Assembly (NCBI GenBank): GCA_017396395.1
Contig: JAFQMF010000007.1
Location: 1-46,608 of the forward strand
Direction of reading: 5' to 3'
Source of the DNA: Clostridia bacterium
GTDB lineage: Bacteria; Bacillota; Clostridia; RUG12999
DNA length: 46,608 nucleotides
The notes under the pieces were generated by a model that was given only the letters and a program-made list of their open reading frames with translations, was not told where the DNA came from and ran no database searches. Below are positions 40,668 to 46,608 of this stretch, piece by piece (the first letter of the stretch is position 1; each line of letters begins with the position of its first letter). The position numbers and the translations under genes were made by a program.

Positions 40668-42197
40668 TTATTTCTCCTCCTTCTTTGATTTTTTTATGTT
40701 TTTTAAATTAAGCAATCCAAGAAAAATCAGATAAGCCAAAATTCCTGCAAAACTGCATAGGAAAACAAGCATAAACTTAGAAAAAAGACTGCTTATTACA
40801 AAATTATTGATGATTATATTCTTAACAAGTAATATTACAGAAAAGCATACAAATCCCGATATGATAGTTTTCAAAAACGCAATTAGCAAGGCTGTGATTT
40901 TATTGCTTTTTTTAAGAAGAACTATTGCGGAAATAATCATTGTTGTTATAACAGAAATTGCAGTGGATAATGCAAGACCGTTAATTCCCAAAATCTTCGA
41001 AAGTCCAATAGATAAAGGAATATTTATAATAATACCAACAAATGAAATAACCATTGGTGTTGCAGAATTATGTTTTGAATAAAATGCTTTATACATAATT
41101 TCCTGTATTGCAAAAGGCAGTATGCCAATCGAATAAAAACATAATGCACCGCCTGTTAAAGCTACAGAGTCTTCGCCAAATTCACCTCTTTGGTAAATTA
41201 CAGAAACAATTTCTTTGCTTTGTGCTAAAAAAATAATTGCGATAGGTGTTACAACCATTAATACTGTTTTTAATGATGAAACAAAAACTTCGTTCCAACC
41301 CTTCTCCCCTTCTTGTGAAGAACTTAGTTTTGACAGTTTAGGGAAAATATAATTTGTTATCGACATAGCAAAAACACCTGCAGCAATTATATATAATTTA
41401 TTTGCATAGTTTATTGCAGAAACCCCACCAGGAAAATTTGATGCAATCATTGAATTAACAAGCACGTTTATAGGCTGTACCCATGTGCCGATAAGTACTG
41501 GAAGTGCAAGTTTTGAAACGCTTAAAATTCCACTGTCTTTTATAGCAGGAACAAGTCGGAACCCTTTTTTTATAGTTGAAGGTGTAAGAATCAAAAACTG
41601 CAATCCCCAGCCAAGAAGAAGGGAAACAGCAAGTCCTGTAATACCAAACTTAAAATTTAAGGTGAAAAGATAAATTATGCAAAAACCACTTGAAACCATA
41701 CTCATTACAGCAGGTAAATTATACTCTCCCATTGACTGAAGAACGCCAACAAAAGTAAAAGCAAGCCCTATAAAAATTATCATAGGAAACATTATCCTAA
41801 GAAGTTTTACAGCAAGTATTGCAGTTTCACCTGTAAGTCCGGGAGTAAATACAGAAATTATTGCAGGTGCAAAGATTACTCCGAAAAATGACAGGATTAC
41901 AGTAATTAATAAAATAACGTTAAAAAACACTCCTGCAAAATGCTTTGCACGCACTTCGCCCTCCTGTTGCAAATATTTATTGAAAACAGGAATAAAAGCA
42001 CTTGACACAGCAGAGCCAAGAATCATATCAAAAAAATTTGTAGGAATCTGGGAAGCAGCAACATAGGCATCGGCTTGCCAAGCAGTACCATAAGCACTTG
42101 CAATTACAATTTCTCTTACTTGTCCTAGAAGTTTGGCAAGAAGCATTGTTATAAAAATAAACCCAACTGTTGCAGCTGCATTATTTTTCTTACTCAT
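40668..42197 (-). CDS. murJ: MurJ/MviN-family lipid flippase
   Basis: 509 residues with about 14 membrane segments. N-terminal signature TMLLAKLLGQVREIVIASAYG and DAYVAASQIPTNFFDMILGS are hallmarks of MurJ; then SAFIPVFNKYLQ and later INYANKLYIIAAGVFAMSI. MurJ flips lipid II across the membrane. Because the gene heads an operon with a ligase-like protein and a glycosyltransferase, this copy might instead serve an exopolysaccharide lipid carrier; the sequence alone does not decide. AGAAGG lies before the ATG. Confidence 0.93.
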   Translation of the reverse strand: MSKKNNAAATVGFIFITMLLAKLLGQVREIVIASAYGTAWQADAYVAASQIPTNFFDMILGSAVSSAFIPVFNKYLQQEGEVRAKHFAGVFFNVILLITVILSFFGVIFAPAIISVFTPGLTGETAILAVKLLRIMFPMIIFIGLAFTFVGVLQSMGEYNLPAVMSMVSSGFCIIYLFTLNFKFGITGLAVSLLLGWGLQFLILTPSTIKKGFRLVPAIKDSGILSVSKLALPVLIGTWVQPINVLVNSMIASNFPGGVSAINYANKLYIIAAGVFAMSITNYIFPKLSKLSSSQEGEKGWNEVFVSSLKTVLMVVTPIAIIFLAQSKEIVSVIYQRGEFGEDSVALTGGALCFYSIGILPFAIQEIMYKAFYSKHNSATPMVISFVGIIINIPLSIGLSKILGINGLALSTAISVITTMIISAIVLLKKSNKITALLIAFLKTIISGFVCFSVILLVKNIIINNFVISSLFSKFMLVFLCSFAGILAYLIFLGLLNLKNIKKSKKEEK

Positions 42198-42231
42198 TTT
42201 AAACCTTCTTTAACTTATTATATCATAGATA

Positions 42232-42260
42232 ATTATAGCATAAATTTCCACATTTGTAAA
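42232..42260 (-). promoter_or_regulatory. promoter of the murJ operon
   Basis: On the minus strand TTTACA (42255-42260), 17 bp, TATAAT (42232-42237), about 35 bp upstream of the murJ start. Confidence 0.78.
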
Positions 42261-42278
42261 GCTTTTTAAATTAAAAGA

Positions 42279-42302
42279 AAAACGGCTGAAAACAGCCGTT
42301 TT
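42279..42302 (-). terminator. terminator of metY-metA
   Basis: AAAACGGCTG (42279-42288), loop of four A, CAGCCGTTTT (42293-42302). In the minus direction it is followed by TTTTTCTTTT-like sequence. Its 5' arm overlaps the metA stop codon. Confidence 0.88.
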
Positions 42303-43218
42303 AAACAATTTCATCAATATTGTATGGTGTTGTCTGATATACAAAATAATTAAGCCAGTTTGAATATAAAAGATTTGCGTGACTTTTCCAAGTCATCAAA
42401 GGCTCTTTTGTGTCATCATCATCAGGAAAATAATTAACAGGAATATCAATATTTTTACCTGCGTTTTTATCTCTTAAATACTCTTTTTTTAAGGTATCTG
42501 CATCATATTCTGAGTGACCGGTAACAAAAATGCGTCTTCCAAGGTCAGTTGAAACAACATAAACACCTGCCTGGTCGGATGATGCAAGAATTTTAAGCTC
42601 AGGTACTTTTTCAATATCCTCTCTAAGAACAGTTGTATGCCTTGAATGAGGAACGTTAAATTCATCATCAAAACCCCTGAATAGCATTGAGGTTTTATGG
42701 TCTGCCTTATGTTTAAAAATTCCAAAAAGCTTTTTTTCAAGGGGTATTTTTTTGATACCATAATGATAATAAAGTCCTGCCTGAGCACCCCAGCAAATAT
42801 GAAAAGTGCTTGTTACATGGGTTTTACTCCATTCCATTATTTCACATAGTTCATCCCAATACTCAACCTGTTCAAACTCCATATGTTCTACAGGTGCACC
42901 TGTAATAATCATACCATCAAATTTTTGGTTTTTTACTTCATCAAAGGTTTTATAAAAGGCAATCATATGTTCCTCAGATGTATTTTTTGATACATGAGTT
43001 GCGGTCTGCAAAAATTCAAGTTCTACTTGAAGAGGTGAATTGCCAAGAAGTCTTGCAAGCTGTGTTTCGGTTACTATTTTAGTAGGCATTAAATTAAGTA
43101 CAAGAATTTTCAAAGGACGAATATCCTGTGTAATAGCCCTTGTTTCAGTAATAACAAAGATATTTTCTTTGTTTAATGTTTCTGTCGCAGGAAGTAAATT
43201 AGGTATTTTTATAGGCAT
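42301..43218 (-). CDS. metA: homoserine O-acetyltransferase of the MetA fold
   Basis: 305 residues. The catalytic residues fall at the E. coli MetA numbers: Cys142 in [10 protein letters not shown], His235 and Glu237 in GHSEYD. Residue 111 is Glu ([12 protein letters not shown]). In MetA-fold enzymes Glu111 marks acetyl-CoA use and Gly111 succinyl-CoA, so this is predicted to make O-acetylhomoserine despite the metA name. That matches the coupled downstream enzyme, which is an O-acetylhomoserine sulfhydrylase. The start lies inside metY (10-bp overlap). Confidence 0.95.
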   Translation of the reverse strand: MPIKIPNLLPATETLNKENIFVITETRAITQDIRPLKILVLNLMPTKIVTETQLARLLGNSPLQVELEFLQTATHVSKNTSEEHMIAFYKTFDEVKNQKFDGMIITGAPVEHMEFEQVEYWDELCEIMEWSKTHVTSTFHICWGAQAGLYYHYGIKKIPLEKKLFGIFKHKADHKTSMLFRGFDDEFNVPHSRHTTVLREDIEKVPELKILASSDQAGVYVVSTDLGRRIFVTGHSEYDADTLKKEYLRDKNAGKNIDIPVNYFPDDDDTKEPLMTWKSHANLLYSNWLNYFVYQTTPYNIDEIV

Positions 43219-44492
43219 TTAACCGCCTCCAAAGCTTGTTTAATATCTGATATAATATCTTCAACGTTTTCAATACCAACAGAAAGTCTTATAAGGTCAG
43301 GAGTTATTCCAGCACCAATAAGCTGTTGGTCAGTAAGCTGTCTGTGGGTTGTGCTTGCAGGATGAAGTACACTAGTGCGACAATCTGCCACATGAACTAC
43401 AATTGCAGCAAGCTTTAAACTATCCATAAACTTGGTAGCAGCTTCCCTTCCACCTTTTACTCCAAAGGAAATTACACCGCTTGCACCCTTGTTAAGATAT
43501 TTCTTTGCAAGAGAATAGTCGTTGCTTGATTTTAATAAAGGATAGTTTACCCAAGTAATCATATCATTACCCTCTAAAAATTCTGCAACTTTTAAAGCAT
43601 TTTCGCTGTGCCTTTCCATACGAAGATGAAGGGATTCAAGTGAAGTGTTAAGTAAAAAAGCAGAAAAAGGTGACGGAGTTGTACCAAGGTCACGCATAAG
43701 CTGAACTCTTGCTTTTGTAATATATGCTAAGTTTCCAAACTGCTGAGTATATTTAACACCGTGATATGATTCATCAGGCTCAGTAAGCTCAGGGTATTTT
43801 CCGTTATCCCAGTTGAATTTACCACCATCCACAATTATACCGCCTACCACCTGAGCATGACCGTCAATATATTTTGTTGTAGAATGAATTACAATATCTG
43901 CACCATATTCAAAAGGTCTGCATAAAATTGGTGTAGCAAAAGTATTATCAACCATAAGAGGCATATTATGTTTATGAGCAAGGGTTGCATATCTTTCAAT
44001 ATCAAGAACATTTAAAGCTGGATTTGCAATAGTTTCGCCAAAAATAAGACGGGTGTTCTCATCAATTAAAGCTTCTATTTCCTCATCTGTCATATCAGGT
44101 GTTACAAATCTCACTTCAATGCCCATTCGCTTCATTGTTACTGCAAAAAGATTTACAGTTCCTCCGTAAATTGAAGAAAGTGCAATAAAATTCTGCCCAC
44201 TGCTTGTAATGTTAAGAACTGCCATAAGATTAGCGGCCTGACCCGAGGAGGTAAACATAGCACCTACTCCCCCTTCAAGCATAGAAACCTTCTCTTCAAA
44301 ATATGCAAGAGTTGGATTGGAAATTCTTGAATACATATGGCCAGGAGCTTCCAAATCAAAAAGCTTTCCTAAGTGGTCTGCAGATTCGTATTTATATGTA
44401 GTGCTTTGATAAATGGGCATAACTCTCGGTTCACCATTTTCAGGAGTATATGCACCTTGTACGCATTTTGTTTCAATTAAGTAATCAGACAT
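43209..44492 (-). CDS. metY: O-acetylhomoserine sulfhydrylase (PLP, Cys/Met metabolism family)
   Basis: 427 residues, the length of O-acetylhomoserine sulfhydrylases (longer than most MetB/MetC). Start [71 protein letters not shown]-lysine Lys207 in [16 protein letters not shown]; and C-terminal [19 protein letters not shown]. It uses sulfide and O-acetylhomoserine to make homocysteine (direct sulfhydrylation). The leader is only about 30 nt after the -10 box and contains no SAM riboswitch or T-box. AAAGGAG precedes the start. It forms a two-gene operon with metA. Confidence 0.95.
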   Translation of the reverse strand: MSDYLIETKCVQGAYTPENGEPRVMPIYQSTTYKYESADHLGKLFDLEAPGHMYSRISNPTLAYFEEKVSMLEGGVGAMFTSSGQAANLMAVLNITSSGQNFIALSSIYGGTVNLFAVTMKRMGIEVRFVTPDMTDEEIEALIDENTRLIFGETIANPALNVLDIERYATLAHKHNMPLMVDNTFATPILCRPFEYGADIVIHSTTKYIDGHAQVVGGIIVDGGKFNWDNGKYPELTEPDESYHGVKYTQQFGNLAYITKARVQLMRDLGTTPSPFSAFLLNTSLESLHLRMERHSENALKVAEFLEGNDMITWVNYPLLKSSNDYSLAKKYLNKGASGVISFGVKGGREAATKFMDSLKLAAIVVHVADCRTSVLHPASTTHRQLTDQQLIGAGITPDLIRLSVGIENVEDIISDIKQALEAVKCL

Positions 44493-44525
44493 TTTTAAAT
44501 ATCTCCTTTAGAAAAATATAACTTT

Positions 44526-44554
44526 ATTTTATCATAAAAGTATCTATGTGTCAA
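44526..44554 (-). promoter_or_regulatory. promoter of metY-metA
   Basis: On the minus strand TTGACA (44549-44554), 17 bp, TAAAAT (44526-44531), about 35 bp upstream of the metY start. Confidence 0.82.
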
Positions 44555-44558
44555 TAAT

Positions 44559-44595
44559 AAAAGTGCCTTTTTAAAGTTGACAAAAGGCACTTTTA
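44559..44595 (-). terminator. terminator of the polysaccharide deacetylase gene
   Basis: AAAAGTGCCTTTT (44559-44571) pairs with AAAAGGCACTTTT (44582-44594), a 13-bp stem. In the minus direction the stem ends in a T-run. It ends transcription just before the metY promoter. Confidence 0.85.
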
Positions 44596-44608
44596 TATGT
44601 TGTAAAAA

Positions 44609-45394
44609 TCAAATTCTGATAGTTTCACCTGGTTTAATATTGTATTCATCTTTAAAATTAATTGAAAAATATACAGTTAAAGCAGTAGGGTTATGTACCA
44701 TTGTGTTGTCAACACTCCAGATAAGCCGATTATATGCATTTAAATAATCGAATATTTGGATATTTGTTGCATACCATATATCACTTCGGCCACCTATAGT
44801 TTTACAAAGATTTTCAAAAAGCTCAAAATTATTATCTTTGACAAATTCATAGCTATGTCCCCAAACATAAAACATACGGCACTTTTTTTCTACATTTTCA
44901 TTTATAAATTTATCAGCAAGCTTCATTAATTCCTTGTCATTATGATGACAAGTGGGATGAAGTTGCATCCAGTCAGATGGAACAGAAAAATCGTGAGTAC
45001 TTTTAATTGTCCTGCCGTAAACAAGCCCGGAGTTTTTAAGTAAATCAAGTGTCCAGCTATCATAAACTCCATATGGATAAGCCATGCCTCTTATAATTTT
45101 TCCTGTTGCCTTTTCCATTTCAAATCTGTCACGGATAATATCCATCATTGTATCAGGAGCATTTTCAATTCCCCAGAATTTATGCTCATAACCATGACAA
45201 GCAATTTCATGACCCTCATATTTTGTAATATCCTCAGGAAATTTAGACATATTAAGATTAAATGTACCTAAAATACCATATTTATTCATAATATCTATCA
45301 TTTTAAGGTCTGCTATATTGCCATCATCGTAGCTTATGGTAAAAACCTTTTTCTTCCCTTGAGGAAATCTTACATAATGTCTGTAACCACCCAT
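44609..45394 (-). CDS. polysaccharide deacetylase (NodB-like, CE4 family)
   Basis: 261 residues from the ATG at 45394; AGAGGTG lies about 6 nt upstream, and an in-frame GTG at 45403 falls within that site. NodB motifs: FTISYDDGNIADL (Asp23, Asp24), the zinc ligands His67 and His71 in EIACHGYEH, and MAYPYGVYD. Then QLHPTCHHND and YVWGHSYEF resemble the later active-site motifs. It has no signal peptide, so it may act in the cytoplasm or on small acetylated sugars rather than on the wall. It lies 13 bp after the PfkB-family kinase gene, so the two probably share a transcript. Confidence 0.88.
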   Translation of the reverse strand: MGGYRHYVRFPQGKKKVFTISYDDGNIADLKMIDIMNKYGILGTFNLNMSKFPEDITKYEGHEIACHGYEHKFWGIENAPDTMMDIIRDRFEMEKATGKIIRGMAYPYGVYDSWTLDLLKNSGLVYGRTIKSTHDFSVPSDWMQLHPTCHHNDKELMKLADKFINENVEKKCRMFYVWGHSYEFVKDNNFELFENLCKTIGGRSDIWYATNIQIFDYLNAYNRLIWSVDNTMVHNPTALTVYFSINFKDEYNIKPGETIRI

Positions 45395-45407
45395 TAACCC
45401 CACCTCT

Positions 45408-46313
45408 TTAAATTATAGATAAGTATATATTCTCAGCCTTTTCACCTGTTCCAATTCCTTCTGAAGAAGCTGTTGCACATCCACAGGCAACTCCCCATTT
45501 AAGAGCTTTTTCAAAGCTTTTAGTCAAATCGTATCCGTAAATAAAGCCTGCATCAAGACTATCTCCAGAACCTACCGTATAAACTGTTTCAATTTCAGGT
45601 GCTTTTACTTCATATATGTTTTCGTCCATAGCTATTAACATAGCTCCAGCCTTTCCTAAAGATACAATTACATTGTCTGCACCCATATTTTTAAGTTTTT
45701 TAGCATACTTAATAATTTCATCTCTTGTGTTAATTTTAACATTAAAAATCTCTTCTAACTCAAAAATATTAGGTTTTATCATAAATGGTCTTGATTTTAG
45801 TGCAAGCACAAGCTGATTTCCCGTAGCGTCAACAACAACTCTTACTCCGTTATTTTTTGCAATAGAACCTATAATTGAGTAAAAATCCTCAGATACAGAA
45901 GGCTGAAGATTCCCCGCCAGAATTAAAGTGTCCCCTTCTTTTAACTTAATTATTTTACCAATAAATTTTTCCATATCGGTAGCTGTAATTTCAGGTCCAA
46001 CTGCGTTAATTTCAGTATCCTGACCATGTCTTAGTTTAACATTTATTCTGGAAACACCTTTTGATAAAGTTACAAAATCTGTTATAACTCCACATTTTTT
46101 TGCAATTTCAAGAATTTCAGTACCAATATCCCCTCCAACAAACCCCAGAGCAATATTTTCTACTCCTAAATTTGTAAGCATTCTGGAAATATTTAGTCCT
46201 TTTCCTCCACAATCCTTTACTTCCTTAGCACTTCGATTTACAAGTCCAAGATTTAAATTTTCTATATTCATTACATAGTCAAGTGAAGGGTTTAATGTAA
46301 CAGTATAAATCAT
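45408..46313 (-). CDS. PfkB-family sugar kinase, probable 1-phosphofructokinase or tagatose-6-phosphate kinase
   Basis: 301 residues from the ATG at 46313; AGGAT lies 9 nt upstream. A longer in-frame reading crosses its promoter and the tRNA gene and is rejected. Typical start MIYTVTLNPSLDYVM; sugar-binding KDCGGKGLNISRMLTNLG; then LAGNLQPSVSEDFY, VVDATGNQL and the anion hole/catalytic region YTVGSGDSLDAGFIYG (usual form GAGDS; here GSGDS). This is the FruK/LacC subfamily. No PTS or aldolase gene is nearby, so the substrate is open. It is probably co-transcribed with the deacetylase gene. Confidence 0.9.
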   Translation of the reverse strand: MIYTVTLNPSLDYVMNIENLNLGLVNRSAKEVKDCGGKGLNISRMLTNLGVENIALGFVGGDIGTEILEIAKKCGVITDFVTLSKGVSRINVKLRHGQDTEINAVGPEITATDMEKFIGKIIKLKEGDTLILAGNLQPSVSEDFYSIIGSIAKNNGVRVVVDATGNQLVLALKSRPFMIKPNIFELEEIFNVKINTRDEIIKYAKKLKNMGADNVIVSLGKAGAMLIAMDENIYEVKAPEIETVYTVGSGDSLDAGFIYGYDLTKSFEKALKWGVACGCATASSEGIGTGEKAENIYLSII

Positions 46314-46335
46314 ATTATCACTATCCTTTAATTTA

Positions 46336-46364
46336 ATTATAGTATAGCACACAAAAATTGTCAA
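46336..46364 (-). promoter_or_regulatory. consensus promoter of the PfkB-kinase operon
   Basis: On the minus strand TTGACA (46359-46364), 17 bp, TATAAT (46336-46341), a perfect consensus about 23 bp upstream of the start. Confidence 0.88.
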
Positions 46365-46395
46365 TATTTCAATATAATTTTGGTTAGGTTTTTTC

Positions 46396-46424
46396 TTGAC
46401 AGTAACATTAATATATGATAAAAT
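46396..46424 (+). promoter_or_regulatory. promoter of the tRNA-Thr gene
   Basis: TTGACA (46396-46401), 17 bp, TAAAAT (46419-46424), 12 bp upstream of the mature tRNA. Confidence 0.85.
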
Positions 46425-46436
46425 GAACTTGCATTT

Positions 46437-46511
46437 GCTGGTGTGGCTCAACGGCAGAGCAGCGGTATCGTAAACCGCAGGTTGCAGGTTCAAATCCCGT
46501 CACCAGCTCCA
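46437..46511 (+). tRNA. tRNA-Thr, anticodon CGT, encoded CCA
   Basis: Cloverleaf readable by eye. Acceptor GCTGGTG (46437-46443) with CACCAGC (46501-46507); D stem GCTC/GAGC (46446-46449, 46457-46460); anticodon stem GCGGT/ACCGC (46462-46466, 46474-46478) with loop ATCGTAA, anticodon CGT at 46469-46471, reading ACG; T stem GCAGG/CCCGT with an A46486-C46498 mismatch and a G-T end pair; discriminator T and encoded CCA (46509-46511). Overall similarity to Firmicutes tRNA-Thr supports the identity. Confidence 0.95.
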
Positions 46512-46555
46512 AACATCGACAGAAATCAAATTTGAATTCTGTCGATGTTGTTTTT
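46512..46555 (+). terminator. terminator of the tRNA-Thr gene
   Basis: AACATCGACAGAA (46512-46524) pairs with TTCTGTCGATGTT (46537-46549), with inner TCAAA/TTTGA pairing, followed by G and five T. Confidence 0.9.
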
Positions 46556-46558
46556 CCC

Positions 46559-46587
46559 TTGACAAAACATTTTAACTATGGTAAAAT
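46559..46587 (+). promoter_or_regulatory. promoter of a gene beyond the window
   Basis: TTGACA (46559-46564), 17 bp, TAAAAT (46582-46587). The transcribed gene would lie past position 46608. Confidence 0.75.
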
Positions 46588-46608
46588 ATATCTCGTTGAT
46601 TGATTAAA

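Noticed and set aside
44493..44558. SAM riboswitch or T-box upstream of metY
   Set aside because: Only about 30 nt lie between the -10 box and the start codon; no aptamer can fit, and the hairpin further upstream is the deacetylase terminator.
46314..46493. 60-residue N-terminal extension of the PfkB-family kinase
   Set aside because: It crosses the kinase promoter and the tRNA-Thr gene in antisense; the family start MIYTVTLNPS with a ribosome binding site is at 46313.

Overview
The window reads as a low-GC (roughly one third G+C by eye) Bacillota chromosome, most likely class Clostridia. Supporting signs are strong AGGAGG-type ribosome binding sites, sixteen TTGACA/TATAAT-like promoters that all have a 17-bp spacer, hairpin-plus-T-run terminators, an IMP cyclohydrolase of the PurO type, a K+-dependent membrane pyrophosphatase, DUF4330 proteins and a GRGQ-type IMP dehydrogenase. 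It is almost entirely core genome. I found no phage, insertion sequence, CRISPR array or rRNA.

Layout. (1) 1-1.4 kb: end or most of a hypothetical gene, a pair of degenerate hairpins, sfsA, and a convergent 65-residue small gene. (2) 1.45-16.7 kb: one purine and one-carbon operon, purE-purF-purM-purN-IMP cyclohydrolase-AICAR transformylase-glyA-purD-purL-guaB-fhs. It is driven by a consensus promoter and a ZTP riboswitch with an overlapping terminator. glyA and fhs supply formyl-tetrahydrofolate to purN and the AICAR transformylase, and guaB commits IMP to GMP. fhs is split by a frameshift at an A_AAA_AAG heptamer. purC, purB and purK are absent from the cluster. (3) 16.7-19.2 kb, minus strand: hppA and a Nif11-like small protein. 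(4) 19.3-24.1 kb: response regulator, histidine kinase, Asp23/Gls24, DAK2/FakA-like protein, RdgB. (5) 24.1-26.5 kb: argG behind candidate ARG boxes, tadA, acyl-CoA thioesterase. (6) 26.5-31.0 kb, minus strand: nuclease-like hypothetical protein, two small membrane proteins, YigZ, HflX, radical SAM/SPASM protein. (7) 31.0-31.97 kb: the only long gene-free stretch. It holds a 129-bp decayed copy of the histidine kinase, a 15-bp perfect stem-loop and an FMN riboswitch. (8) 31.97-33.3 kb: ribU with a translationally coupled endonuclease/exonuclease/phosphatase-family gene. (9) 33.3-36.6 kb, minus strand: tig-clpP-clpX. (10) 36.7-42.2 kb, minus strand: murJ, O-antigen-ligase-like protein, glycosyltransferase, two DUF4330 proteins. 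(11) 42.3-46.3 kb, minus strand: metY-metA (the acetyl-homoserine route), polysaccharide deacetylase, PfkB-family kinase. (12) 46.4 kb: tRNA-Thr(CGT) and the promoter of a gene beyond the window.

Most worth following up: the fhs frameshift at a dnaX-type slippery site, the FMN-riboswitch operon that pairs a riboflavin transporter with an uncharacterised EEP hydrolase, the histidine-kinase relic, and the orphan Nif11-like peptide. Nothing here clearly amounts to an undescribed multi-gene system. All family assignments come from reading motifs by eye and no database was searched.
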